Counted from the stretch's first letter, positions 11,160 through 20,439 are shown. The stretch: DNA of 64,000 nt from MB1-2 sp046566065 (GCA_046566065.1 JBKHXK010000006.1:1-64000); one strand, 5' to 3'. Numbers and translations: made by a program. The notes: generated from the sequence alone by a model not told the origin.

Positions 11160-13868
11160 ATGGCCCCCTCCAAGGCCCGGAAGCGGCCGAAGCTCCTGCT
11201 CCTCGACGGTTACTCACTGGCGTTCCGCGCCTTCTATGCCCTTCCCGAGGACCTCGCGACGACCGACGGTACGCACACGAACGCGGTCTACGGCTTCACC
11301 TCGATGCTGATCAAGCTGCTGCAGGAGCAGAAGCCGGACTACATCGCGTGCTGTCTCGACATGGGGGCTCCGCTCGAGCGGACCGCGGAGTATGCGGATT
11401 ACAAGAGCAACCGCACCAGTGCGCCGGACACCTTCTCGTCTCAGATGCCTCTGATCAGGGAGGTGTTGAGCGTGATGAAGATCCCGATCTACGAGCTGCC
11501 GGGTCACGAGGCCGACGACATCATCGCTTACCTCGCCAAGCGGACCTGTGAGGAAGGCGTGGACGTGAAGATCGTCACAGGGGACCGGGACTTCTTCCAG
11601 ATCGTCGACGATCGGATCCACGTTCTCTACAACCGCAGGGGCATCACGGACATCGTCGAGATGGATCCCAAAGCGGTCGAGGAGCGCTACGGCGTGCCGC
11701 CGTCGAAGTACCTCGACCTGAAGGCTCTAGATGGAGACCCGTCGGACAACCTGCCGGGTGTGCCCGGGGTGGGTACTAAGACCGCGGCCAAGCTGGTGCA
11801 GAAGTACGGCAGTGCGGAAGAGGCCGTCGCGCACGCTTCCGAGCAGACCCCGAAGCTGGCGGAGAACCTGGCCGCCTCCGCCGAGCAGGTCGCGATCAAC
11901 AAGAAGCTGTCCCGGTTGGCCGAGGTGCCGCTGGAAGGGGTTGGGCTCGAGGACCTGAAGATGGGCGGCTGGGACCTCGAAGAGGTACGCGAGCGCTTCA
12001 TCTCGCTCGAGTTCCGGACCCTGCTCGAGCGCCTGCTCGCCGACCTACCCGAGGCCGCGGAGGGGGAGGGCGATCCGTTCGAGCTCGAGGTGCGCACGTT
12101 CGCCTCCCCGGCCGAGCTACAGCAGCTGGCTGCGGAGCTGGAACAGGCCACCTCGGTCGCGATCGACGTCGTGGCGGGATCGGTGCGCGGGGTCCCGCGT
12201 TCGTTGGCGTTCGCGTGGGGCGAAGGTCAGGTCGCCTTCGTCCCCGTCGGCCCGAAGGGCGTCTCGCCCGCCGAGCTGCGCGCGGGACTCGGCCCCCACT
12301 TCGCATCCGCCGCCCTGGAGAAGATCGCGCATGGGGGCCGGGCCTTGACGCTCGGACTCGCGCTGCTGGAGATCCCGCTGGAGGGATTGAAGCTCGATAC
12401 GCACATAGCGTCGTACCTGCTCGACCCCGGCGCGCCCACCTATTCCATAGAGGAGATAGCGCGCAAATACAGCGGCCGGGAGTTGAGGGCCGCGGGAACC
12501 GAGGAGCGGCCCGAACAAGCGCAGGGGTCCCTCGATCTGGGAACCGAAGAGCAGGCCGGCTTCGATGCCGAGGACGCTTGCCTGCGCGCGCTCGCGGTGC
12601 AGGAGGTCGCCACCGTGGTCGAGCAAGAGCTCGAACGCCTCGGCATGCGGGAGCTGTACGAGACGATCGAGCACCCCTTGATCCCCGTGCTCGCCCGCAT
12701 GGAGGAGATCGGCGTCAAGGTTGATCTCGATTACCTGACCGAGATGGCGCGCGATCTCGACAAGAGGATCGGAGCGCTGGAGACCGAGTGCTACGAGCTT
12801 GCAGGAGAGAGGCTGAACCTTGGGTCGCCGACCCAGCTCCGAGTGTTGTTGTACGACAAGCTCGGACTGAAGACCAAGCGGAGGACGAAGACGGGTCTCT
12901 CCACTGATGCTCGTGCGTTGCAGACCCTCGTCGATCAGCATCCGTTCGTGGGCAAGCTGCTCGAATACCGCGAGCTGGCGAAGCTCAAGAACACCTACGT
13001 CGACGCTCTTCCGCCGCTGGTAGACCCGGAGGACGGGCGCATCCACACCACCTACGACCAGACCGTTGCCGCAACCGGCCGTCTGTCGAGCACGAACCCG
13101 AACCTGATGAACATCCCGATCCGAACCGACCTCGGGAAGCAGATCCGCCGTGCGTTCGTCCCCGAGGCGGGGAACCTGCTCCTCTCGGTCGACTACTCGC
13201 AGATCGAGTTGCGGGTGATGGCGCACCTCTCCGAAGACCCGATCCTGCTCGAGGTCTTCGAGCAAGGAGAGGACGTCCACACCGCTACCGCCTGCCGGAT
13301 CTACGGCATCGAGCCCGCCGACATAGCAACGAAGCAGCGCTCGGTCGCCAAGATGGTGAACTACGGCCTCGCGTACGGGATGGGCGCTCCGGGACTGGCC
13401 GATCGGCTGAACGTTCCCCGCTCTGAGGCGGAGGAGATCATGGACGCCTACTTCGAGCAGTTCCAGGGGGTTGCCGATTTCCTCGACACCGTCGTCAAGC
13501 AGGCTCACGCGGACGGGTTCACGACCACCATGTTCGGCCGCCGCCGCTACCTGCCCGAGCTCGGCAGCGGCAATCCGCGCATGCGCGCGATCGGGGAGCG
13601 CCAGGCGCTGAACGCTCCGATCCAGGGCTCGGCAGCCGACATCATGAAGCTGGCGATGATCGCCGTCGACGAGCGGCTCGAGGCCGACGGGCTCGACTCC
13701 AAGATGATCCTCACCGTCCACGACGAACTGGTCTTCGAGGTCCCCACCGAGGAGAGGGATCGGGCCGCCGCGCTGGTCGAGGAGGAGATGACCGGCGTGT
13801 GCGAGATGAAGGTGCCTCTGGTGGTGGATCTGTCTTTCGGAGAGGACTGGGCGGCCGCGAAAGCTTGA
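11160..13868 (+). CDS. polA: DNA polymerase I
   Basis: Repair and Okazaki-fragment polymerase. 902 residues: N-terminal 5'-3' flap nuclease (~1-290, LLLDGYSLAFRAFYA, GHEADDIIAYLA, TGDRDFFQ), central 3'-5' exonuclease fold (~310-500), C-terminal polymerase (motif A DYSQIELR, motif C VHDELVFE). The exonuclease is probably dead: the catalytic DTE of E. coli is replaced by DVV at 336-338. In the O-helix (R727, K731) the position equivalent to E. coli Phe762 is Tyr735, as in mycobacterial Pol I. Starts polA-rpsA-coaE-uvrB synteny known from actinobacteria. Confidence 0.97.
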   Translation: MAPSKARKRPKLLLLDGYSLAFRAFYALPEDLATTDGTHTNAVYGFTSMLIKLLQEQKPDYIACCLDMGAPLERTAEYADYKSNRTSAPDTFSSQMPLIREVLSVMKIPIYELPGHEADDIIAYLAKRTCEEGVDVKIVTGDRDFFQIVDDRIHVLYNRRGITDIVEMDPKAVEERYGVPPSKYLDLKALDGDPSDNLPGVPGVGTKTAAKLVQKYGSAEEAVAHASEQTPKLAENLAASAEQVAINKKLSRLAEVPLEGVGLEDLKMGGWDLEEVRERFISLEFRTLLERLLADLPEAAEGEGDPFELEVRTFASPAELQQLAAELEQATSVAIDVVAGSVRGVPRSLAFAWGEGQVAFVPVGPKGVSPAELRAGLGPHFASAALEKIAHGGRALTLGLALLEIPLEGLKLDTHIASYLLDPGAPTYSIEEIARKYSGRELRAAGTEERPEQAQGSLDLGTEEQAGFDAEDACLRALAVQEVATVVEQELERLGMRELYETIEHPLIPVLARMEEIGVKVDLDYLTEMARDLDKRIGALETECYELAGERLNLGSPTQLRVLLYDKLGLKTKRRTKTGLSTDARALQTLVDQHPFVGKLLEYRELAKLKNTYVDALPPLVDPEDGRIHTTYDQTVAATGRLSSTNPNLMNIPIRTDLGKQIRRAFVPEAGNLLLSVDYSQIELRVMAHLSEDPILLEVFEQGEDVHTATACRIYGIEPADIATKQRSVAKMVNYGLAYGMGAPGLADRLNVPRSEAEEIMDAYFEQFQGVADFLDTVVKQAHADGFTTTMFGRRRYLPELGSGNPRMRAIGERQALNAPIQGSAADIMKLAMIAVDERLEADGLDSKMILTVHDELVFEVPTEERDRAAALVEEEMTGVCEMKVPLVVDLSFGEDWAAAKA

Positions 13869-13932
13869 GGGGTTGGGCCAGAGCTGGTGCGGGTTGACTA
13901 CGCGGACAGTGACCCAGCTGGGCCATTCAGTT

Positions 13933-13958
13933 CTACCTAGCTCCATCACGATAGGTAG
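13933..13958. repeat. Inverted repeat over the start region of the REC-REC gene
   Basis: Perfect 7-bp arms CTACCTA (13933-13939) and TAGGTAG (13952-13958), 12 nt apart, ending two bases before the GTG at 13961. It could be an operator or an mRNA hairpin hiding the ribosome site. The rest of the 92-bp gap after polA contains a TTGACT hexamer (13897-13902) that may be a -35. Confidence 0.4.
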
Positions 13959-13960
13959 TC

Positions 13961-15361
13961 GTGAGCGGTGCACGACAGCGGAGAGTGCTCGTCGCAGACG
14001 ACGACCCAGGAGTTGTGGGCCTGGTCGAAGCCGTGCTCAGCGATGCCGGCTACGAGGTGCTTACCGCCACCGATGGCGAGGAGGCTCTCGCCCTGGCATC
14101 GGGTCACAACCCGGACGTCGTCCTGTTGGACGTGATGATGCCGCGCCTGAACGGGCTCGAGGTCTGCCGCCGACTGCGTGACACGCCCGCTACCAGCCAT
14201 CTCTGCGTGATCATGCTGACGGCCCGAACGATGGCGGCCGATCAGCTGGCCGGACTGGACGCCGGCGCCGACGATTACGTCACGAAGCCCTTCGACGCGC
14301 TCGGATTGCCCGGCCGCATCGACAGCGTCCTGGAGCGGTCCCGCAGCGCCCTCGGACGCGACCCGTTGACCCGGCTGCCCGGCCCCCGCACGATCGAAGA
14401 GATGCGCAAGCGACTGCGAGATTCCCAGACGCCGTTCGCGCTCCTCTACGTCGATCTCGAGAACCTTGCCTCGTTCGACTCGGACTTCGGCAAGGAGAGC
14501 GGCAACGAGGCCGTGAGGCTGCTGGCCGCGTGCGTTCATCAAGCGGTCGAGGAGACCTCGGGCCTCGAGGGCCTGGTCGGTCATCTCACCACCGATCGCC
14601 TGGCCGTCATCGTCGACGTGGCGCTCGGTGAGGCCACGGCCGCGGCGATCGTCGCGGGCTGGGAGGCACATCGCTCCGCACGTGATGGGCGACTGCCGGT
14701 CGTTTCGATCGGTGGCGCGTTGTGTTTCGAGAGGGCCGTCGGAGATGACGCCGCGGTCGCGTCGGAGGCGACCCGGGAAGCGAGGTCGACCCCCGGTTGC
14801 TCCTTCCTGATGAAGGAGGTCGGCCGCGCTCCCCGGGGCGAACGGCCCGAGGCGCCCATGCCGGGGATCGGCTCTCCGCTGTTGCGCCGGGCCGGGAAGG
14901 GCGGGGTCTCGCCGAGGCTGTGGGACCAGCTCGCCGCTCTGAACGACGTCGCTCGTCGAGCCGAACGAGCGAGCCTGAGGCTCGCGCAACACCCGCGCTC
15001 GGTGCTCATAGTGGATGACGACCCGGACATCCGTGACGTCCTGCGCCTGCACTGTGAGCTCCAGGGCTTCCCCGTGGTAGCCGAGGCCGCGAACGGCCGC
15101 GGCGGCATCGAGCTGGCCGAGCTCCACCGACCGAGTTTCGTGTTGCTCGACCATCGGATGCCGGGGATGGACGGGGAGGAGACCGCGACCCACATCCGCG
15201 CCGTCCACCCCGAGGTGAAGATCATCGCCTTCAGCGGCATCCTGTGGGACCGGCCGAGCTGGGCGGACGGCTTCCTCGCCAAGGACCGCATCGCGGAGGT
15301 CAGTCCCGCCTTGGGCCGGTTCCTGGAGATGGACGCAGCCGAACGAACCCGCCGCCGCTGA
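13961..15361 (+). CDS. Response regulator: receiver - degenerate GGDEF-like - receiver
   Basis: 466-residue signalling protein. Receiver 1 (residues ~7-125) has the acidic pocket ADDD, phospho-acceptor Asp57 in VVLLDVMMP, and the TKPF lysine. The middle (~135-290) has GGDEF-domain shape (LTRLPGPRTIEEMRKRL, FALLYVDLENLASF) but the active-site GG[DE]EF is replaced by a TTDRL segment, so no diguanylate cyclase activity is expected. Receiver 2 (~345-455) has VDDD, Asp397 in VLLDHRMPG and a C-terminal Lys in LAKD. No DNA-binding domain, so output is probably protein-protein. GTG start. Partner kinase unknown; a GAF histidine kinase lies 3.3 kb downstream. Confidence 0.85.
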   Translation: MSGARQRRVLVADDDPGVVGLVEAVLSDAGYEVLTATDGEEALALASGHNPDVVLLDVMMPRLNGLEVCRRLRDTPATSHLCVIMLTARTMAADQLAGLDAGADDYVTKPFDALGLPGRIDSVLERSRSALGRDPLTRLPGPRTIEEMRKRLRDSQTPFALLYVDLENLASFDSDFGKESGNEAVRLLAACVHQAVEETSGLEGLVGHLTTDRLAVIVDVALGEATAAAIVAGWEAHRSARDGRLPVVSIGGALCFERAVGDDAAVASEATREARSTPGCSFLMKEVGRAPRGERPEAPMPGIGSPLLRRAGKGGVSPRLWDQLAALNDVARRAERASLRLAQHPRSVLIVDDDPDIRDVLRLHCELQGFPVVAEAANGRGGIELAELHRPSFVLLDHRMPGMDGEETATHIRAVHPEVKIIAFSGILWDRPSWADGFLAKDRIAEVSPALGRFLEMDAAERTRRR

Positions 15362-15412
15362 TCCCAACGCTCAACCGAGAGGGCGGGTGTGGCGGGGGTA
15401 CTACGGCCCCCG

Positions 15413-15441
15413 TATACTCGTTCGGCCCCCCTGGTGGGGGC
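15413..15441 (+). promoter_or_regulatory. rpsA promoter -10 and leader hairpin
   Basis: TATACT at 15413-15418 is a near-consensus -10; the -35 region is GC-rich and weak. Just downstream a 6-bp hairpin of pure G-C pairs (15425-15441, loop CTGGT) would form at the 5' end of the rpsA mRNA, before the GGAGGAGG ribosome site at 15455-15462. S1 autoregulates its own translation in other bacteria, so a leader structure is plausible. Confidence 0.5.
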
Positions 15442-15473
15442 ACATCTTTGTAGTGGAGGAGGAACCCACCTTT

Positions 15474-17336
15474 ATGACGGATCAGTTGGACGAGGCTGCT
15501 CAAGCCTCGGCGGGGGCCGAGCAGACGCTCCCAGATGGGCACGGAGGAACGATCACCCGGACCGCACCATCCACGTCCGGTGAGACCTACGCCGGCGGCG
15601 TCATCGTCGAGAACGACGTAGGCGAGTCCCAGGAAGAGCTGATGGCGGCCATCGAGGCCACGATCAAGCCCTTCGACGACGGGGACCTCATGACCGGCAC
15701 GGTCGTGAAGATCGAGAAGGACGAGGTCCTGCTCGACATCGGTTACAAGTCCGAGGGCGTCATCCCGATCCGGGAGCTGTCGATCCGCAACGACATCGAC
15801 CCGTCCGAGGTCGTCTCTCTTGGCGACGAGATCGAGACCCTGGTCCTCCAGAAAGAGGACAAGGACGGCCGTCTGATCCTGTCCAAGAAGCGCGCCCAGT
15901 ACGAGCGGGCCTGGGGCAAGATCGAAGAGATCAAGTCCGCCGACGGCACCGTCACCGGTCCGGTGATCGAGGTCGTGAAAGGTGGCCTGATCCTCGACAT
16001 CGGTCTCCGTGGCTTCCTCCCCGCATCGCTCGTCGAGATGCGGCGCGTGCGCGACCTCCAGCCTTACGTGGGCAAGGAGCTCGAGTGCCGGATCATCGAG
16101 CTGGACAAGAATCGCAACAACGTCGTTCTCTCGCGCCGGAAGTTCCTCGAGGAGAGCCAGGCCGAGCAGCGCCAGGACTTCCTCACCTCTCTCGCCAAGG
16201 GAGAGCGCCGCAAGGGCGTCGTTTCGTCGATCGTCAACTTCGGGGCCTTCGTGGACCTGGGTGGCGTCGACGGTCTGGTCCACGTCTCGGAGCTGTCCTG
16301 GAAGCACGTCGATCATCCCAGTGAGGTCGTCGAGGTCGGCGAAGAGGTCGACGTCGAGGTCCTGGACGTGGATCTCGAGCGCGAGCGCGTGTCGCTCTCT
16401 CTCAAGGCCACCCAGGAAGATCCCTGGCGGCAGTTCGCTCGCGGCCACGCCGTGGGCGACGTCATCGAGGGCCGCGTCACCAAGCTGGTTCCATTCGGGG
16501 CCTTCGTCGAGGTCGACGACGCGATCGAGGGTCTGGTTCACATCTCCGAGCTGGCAGACCATCACGTCGAGCGGGCCGAGGACGAGGTCGGCGTGCACGA
16601 CAAGGTCGAGGTGAAGATCATCGACATCGACCTGGACCGCCGCCGGATCAGCCTCTCCCGCAAGCAGGCCATGAAGGGCACCGGCGAGGAGTACGCCGTG
16701 GGGACGACCGAGGCACCCGCGGAGGGGGCCGAGGACGCCAGCGCTCCGGCCGCGTCGGAGGAGATGGAGCTCGAGACCGTCGATGCCGACATGGAGGTCG
16801 AGGCTCACGCCGCTGCCGAGGCGGTTGGCGTCGGCGACGAGGACACGATCGTCCGGCCCCAGACCACCGACGAGCTGGCTGCTTCACTCGACCAGGCTCC
16901 CGAGCTCTCCGCCGAGCCCGTCGCTCCGGAGGTGGCCGACGATCCGATCGCGGCCGCCCAGGCGGCTCCCGACGAGGAGAAGGAAGAGGCGCTCCTCACC
17001 GCTCAGATGTCTCCCGACAGCAACCCCACCGCAGGCACCGAGGTCGAGCCCCGCGACCCCAAGGAGCGCCAGCTCGACCGCCGGCTGAACGAGGAAGAGC
17101 CGGACCCCGGCGCTGCTCCGGGAGAGAACATCGACGCGATCGCAGAGGAGCTGGCTCCTTCGGTCTCTACCGAGGGCCAGGACGAGATCAGTCCGACCCC
17201 AACCGACGTAGCCTCCACCGCACCCGACGGGCCCAAGGTCTCGGGCGAGTCCCTCGACCCGGAGGACGTGGGCAACGAGGAGTCTCTCGAGGCGATCGTC
17301 GAGGATCTGAAGCGCGAGCGGGGACAAGAGGGCTGA
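15474..17336 (+). CDS. rpsA: 30S ribosomal protein S1 with long acidic C-terminal tail
   Basis: Binds mRNA for translation initiation. About 620 residues with four S1/OB domains at roughly 68-140, 158-222, 241-312 and 326-398; domains 3 and 4 carry the strong RNA-binding consensus (NFGAFVDLGGVDGLVHVSELS and PFGAFVEV...IEGLVHISEL). Four domains is the actinobacterial form. After residue ~400 comes about 220 residues rich in Glu, Asp, Ala and Pro with no recognisable fold, longer than the usual actinobacterial tail. I chose ATG 15474, with GGAGGAGG upstream, over a frame that stays open to 15387. Confidence 0.95.
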   Translation: MTDQLDEAAQASAGAEQTLPDGHGGTITRTAPSTSGETYAGGVIVENDVGESQEELMAAIEATIKPFDDGDLMTGTVVKIEKDEVLLDIGYKSEGVIPIRELSIRNDIDPSEVVSLGDEIETLVLQKEDKDGRLILSKKRAQYERAWGKIEEIKSADGTVTGPVIEVVKGGLILDIGLRGFLPASLVEMRRVRDLQPYVGKELECRIIELDKNRNNVVLSRRKFLEESQAEQRQDFLTSLAKGERRKGVVSSIVNFGAFVDLGGVDGLVHVSELSWKHVDHPSEVVEVGEEVDVEVLDVDLERERVSLSLKATQEDPWRQFARGHAVGDVIEGRVTKLVPFGAFVEVDDAIEGLVHISELADHHVERAEDEVGVHDKVEVKIIDIDLDRRRISLSRKQAMKGTGEEYAVGTTEAPAEGAEDASAPAASEEMELETVDADMEVEAHAAAEAVGVGDEDTIVRPQTTDELAASLDQAPELSAEPVAPEVADDPIAAAQAAPDEEKEEALLTAQMSPDSNPTAGTEVEPRDPKERQLDRRLNEEEPDPGAAPGENIDAIAEELAPSVSTEGQDEISPTPTDVASTAPDGPKVSGESLDPEDVGNEESLEAIVEDLKRERGQEG

Positions 17337-17366
17337 TCTCCGCTTAGCGGAATCACTCGGCGCCTG

Positions 17367-17969
17367 ATGTACACAGTTGGACTGACCGGGGGGATCGGGT
17401 CCGGTAAGTCCACGTTCGCCGCGCTCTTGGCCGAGCGGGGTGCCCAGGTCATCGATGCGGATCAGTTGGGTCGCGATGCGCTCAAGCCGGGCAGAAGAGC
17501 GTGGCGGGACGCGGTCGACTCCTTCGGTGACGAGATCCTGGTGGCGGGCACCTTGGAGATCGATCGCCAGCGTCTCGCCGACATCGTCTTCTCCGACCCC
17601 AACAAGCTTGCCGCCTTGAACGCGATCACCCACCCCGTCATCGCTCGGGCGATCGCAGACCACATGGAGCGGCTCGCCGCAACCGACGCCATCGTGGTCG
17701 TCGACGCGGCCCTGATCGTGGAGCTCGGCCTCGACAAGGCTCTGGACGCATTGATCGTGGTCGACACGGGGGCCGAGTCGCGCCAGGCGAGGCTCGTGGC
17801 ATCCCGCCGGATGCACCCTCGGGATATCCAGGCCCGGATGGCATCGCAGAGCCGCCCCGAGGATCTCATCGAGAGAGCCGACATTGTCGTCAGGAACGAC
17901 GGCACCATCGACGATCTGGTCGCGGAGGCCGATCGGGTGTGGGCGGAGCTTCAGAAGCGAGCCGCATGA
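17367..17969 (+). CDS. coaE: Dephospho-CoA kinase
   Basis: Last step of coenzyme A synthesis: phosphorylates the ribose 3'-OH of dephospho-CoA with ATP. 200 residues with the P-loop GLTGGIGSGKST at the N-terminus, DADQLGRDAL, and the lid-region Arg pattern ARLVASRRM. Single-domain form, without the UPF0157/GrpB fusion seen in some actinobacteria. ATG 17367 is 30 nt after rpsA. Its stop overlaps the HAD phosphatase start (ATGA). Confidence 0.95.
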   Translation: MYTVGLTGGIGSGKSTFAALLAERGAQVIDADQLGRDALKPGRRAWRDAVDSFGDEILVAGTLEIDRQRLADIVFSDPNKLAALNAITHPVIARAIADHMERLAATDAIVVVDAALIVELGLDKALDALIVVDTGAESRQARLVASRRMHPRDIQARMASQSRPEDLIERADIVVRNDGTIDDLVAEADRVWAELQKRAA

Positions 17970-18673
17970 AAGAGATCGACATCGTCTTCTTCGACGCGGG
18001 GGAGACGATCATCCACCCCTACCCGTCCTTCCCGGAGCTGTTCGCCCAGGTGTGCGCGGAACGCGGAGCCAACGTTCGAGCGGATGAGGTCCGCGAGGTG
18101 CAGGAGCGGATGGCGCCCCATCTGATCGACCTAGCGGAGGACTCCGGCGTGACCACACCGTCGCTCGATCCCGAGGCCTCCCGAAGGTTCTGGACGTTCC
18201 TCTACGAGCGGTTCCTCGAAGAGTTGGGTGTCGACGACGACCAGCTTCCCAGCGAGCTCTTCGCCACCTTCTCCGCGACGTCGACCTACCGGCTCTTTCC
18301 TGATGTGAAGCCGGCTCTGACACGGATCGAAGAAAGCGGTCACCGTCTCGGCTTGATCTCTAACTTCGAGGGATGGCTCGAGCAGATCCTCGTCGAGCAG
18401 GAGGTCGGGGAGTCTTTCGACGTGACCGTTATCTCCGGGGTCGAGGGGGTCGAGAAGCCCGATCCGGCTATCTACGAGCTTGCGGTGCAACGTGCTGGAG
18501 TTGAACCGTCACGCTGTGTGCATGTCGGAGACTCGATGGCACTCGATGTGGTGCCGGCGACGGAAGTGGGTATCAGGGCGGTACTGCTCGACCGAGTGGG
18601 CAGGTACCCCGACTCCGGTCATCCGACCATCGGCTCATTAGAGGAGTTACCCGACATCATCTCGAAGCTATGA
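17966..18673 (+). CDS. HAD-superfamily hydrolase (DREG-2-like)
   Basis: 235-residue haloacid-dehalogenase-type phosphatase, substrate unknown. Motif I reads FFDAGETI: the nucleophile Asp is present, but the usual second Asp (DxD) is Gly, as in HDHD3/DREG-2-type members. Motif II is LISNFEG, motif III Lys is in VEKPDP, motif IV is HVGDSMALDV. The alpha-helical cap between motifs I and II marks subfamily IA. The start ATG overlaps the coaE stop and the gene's own stop overlaps the next ATG, so coaE, this gene and the kinase are translationally coupled. Confidence 0.85.
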   Translation: MKEIDIVFFDAGETIIHPYPSFPELFAQVCAERGANVRADEVREVQERMAPHLIDLAEDSGVTTPSLDPEASRRFWTFLYERFLEELGVDDDQLPSELFATFSATSTYRLFPDVKPALTRIEESGHRLGLISNFEGWLEQILVEQEVGESFDVTVISGVEGVEKPDPAIYELAVQRAGVEPSRCVHVGDSMALDVVPATEVGIRAVLLDRVGRYPDSGHPTIGSLEELPDIISKL

Positions 18674-20439
18674 ACATGGAGACAACGGGTCAAGCCGCGA
18701 CCGACGGCTCGGAGAAGCGTTACGACGAGCTAGCCGCGCTGTATCGGATCGCTGCTTTGAACGCGGCCCAAGAGGACCGCACCCAACTGGTGGCGGACAT
18801 CCTAGGGATAGTCGGTGAAGTGGTCGCCGGAGATCAGGTTCTTCTGTTCAGCTACGACGACGAGAAGGACGAGCTTCGTCTACACGAAGGGAACGGTCGT
18901 GAGCGTCTGTTCGGCGGCACGCGCTCGGGGATCATCAGCCGCGCCCTCTCCGGTTCCGCCCAGCTTGAGAACGAGGTCACCGACGAAGACCCAGGCGACG
19001 AAGAGCTCCGGCAGCGAACCAAGGCCCGCCAGGTGGTGGCCGTTCCGCTGAACGTGAGCGATCGGGCTCTCGGGGTCCTCGCCGTCGTGGATTCGCAGAG
19101 AGGCGCCTTCCGGCAGGAGGATGTGCGGATCCTGTCCATCCTCGGCGACCGGGTAGCTGTGACCCTCGAGAACGTCCAACTGGTCGAGACCCTCTCTCGT
19201 CAGGTCAGGGAGCTCGAAGGCCTTCAGCGCCTGTCCTCCCTGCTCACCGATCCGAGAGACCTCGAAAGCGCGGTGGACGGCTGCATCCACATCGTCATGG
19301 AGATGATCGATTGCGAGAAGATCGCGATCCTCCTCTACGACGAGGAGACGAACTCTCTCGTAGCTCATCCACCCGTGATCGGTATCACCGACGAGCAGTT
19401 GGCCCAGCTTCAGATCTCGATGGACGAGCCGTCCCTGGGCGGAACCGTGTTCCGCACGAACACGGGCTTGTACTCGAACGACGCCGAGAACGATCAGTGG
19501 GTGAACCAGCGTTTCCGCGAGATCCTCGACATGGAGACCCTGTTGGTGGTCCCGCTGGGCACGGGACCGCGACCCATGGGGGTCCTGAAGGTGGTCAACG
19601 CGAAGAGAGGGTTCTTCGACCAGGCCGACCTCAGGTTCGCCATGCTTCTTGGAAGGCAGGCAGGTGCCGTGCTCGAGTCGAATCTGGCTCGCAGTCGCGA
19701 GCGGGGCCTGCTGCGCGAGCTCCGAGAGGCCGACCGCACGAAATCCGAGTTCGTCTCGATGCTCGCACACGAGCTGAAAGGGCCGATGACCACGGTTCTG
19801 GGATTCAGCCACACCTTGTTGGACCAGGGCCAGAAGATCCCCGAAGACAAGCGCGATCAGATCCTGTCGATCATCAACAAGGAGACCGAGAGACTGTCTC
19901 GCCTGGTGAACGATCTTCTCGACGTCTCGCGCATGGAGGCCGGTACCCTCCGGTACGAACCGGAGCCCACCTCGATCCACGAGATCGTCGAAAGCATCCT
20001 GACCGTCCACACATCTCTCAAAGCCGATCACGCCGTGTTGGACGTGCTTCCGGAGGACCTACCGAAGGTGCTCGTCGATCGGGACCGGATCCGTCAGGTC
20101 GTCATCAATCTCCTCACGAACGCGACGAGATATTCACCGGAGGGGTCCACGGTGACGATCGGAGCCGAGGTGATCGAAGAGGCCGACGAGCGCTTCGTCA
20201 AGCTGTTCGTGAAGGATGAGGGGATCGGGATCGCTCCGCACGATTCGGAGCGCATCTGGAACAAGTTCGCGATGCTTCCGAAGCCCGGCTGGACCAAGAA
20301 GGGAACGGGTCTCGGTCTCTACATCACCAAGGGCATCGTCGAGGCCGGAGGCGGCCGCATCTGGGTGGATTCAGAGATCGGCCGAGGCTCCACGTTCAAC
20401 CTCACGATGCGCATCGCCGAAGACGCGTCGCGTTCCTGA
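18670..20439 (+). CDS. Sensor histidine kinase with two GAF domains
   Basis: 589-residue soluble kinase. GAF 1 (~20-175), a short helical linker, GAF 2 (~195-345), then the DHp helix with the phospho-acceptor in SMLAHELKGPMTT, and an HATPase domain (N-box NLLTNATRYSPEG, G1 DEGIGI, G2 GTGLGLYI). No membrane segment, so it senses a cytoplasmic signal, possibly a small ligand or redox state through GAF. No receiver or regulator is adjacent; the REC-REC protein at 13961 is the nearest candidate partner. ATGA overlap with the HAD gene. Confidence 0.9.
   Translation: MNMETTGQAATDGSEKRYDELAALYRIAALNAAQEDRTQLVADILGIVGEVVAGDQVLLFSYDDEKDELRLHEGNGRERLFGGTRSGIISRALSGSAQLENEVTDEDPGDEELRQRTKARQVVAVPLNVSDRALGVLAVVDSQRGAFRQEDVRILSILGDRVAVTLENVQLVETLSRQVRELEGLQRLSSLLTDPRDLESAVDGCIHIVMEMIDCEKIAILLYDEETNSLVAHPPVIGITDEQLAQLQISMDEPSLGGTVFRTNTGLYSNDAENDQWVNQRFREILDMETLLVVPLGTGPRPMGVLKVVNAKRGFFDQADLRFAMLLGRQAGAVLESNLARSRERGLLRELREADRTKSEFVSMLAHELKGPMTTVLGFSHTLLDQGQKIPEDKRDQILSIINKETERLSRLVNDLLDVSRMEAGTLRYEPEPTSIHEIVESILTVHTSLKADHAVLDVLPEDLPKVLVDRDRIRQVVINLLTNATRYSPEGSTVTIGAEVIEEADERFVKLFVKDEGIGIAPHDSERIWNKFAMLPKPGWTKKGTGLGLYITKGIVEAGGGRIWVDSEIGRGSTFNLTMRIAEDASRS

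Noticed and set aside
12117..13973. Long open frame opposite polA (over 600 codons)
   Set aside because: High-GC codon bias produces long antisense frames; the translation has no domain and polA on the plus strand is unmistakable. The same applies to long frames opposite dnaK, gltB, uvrA and clpB.
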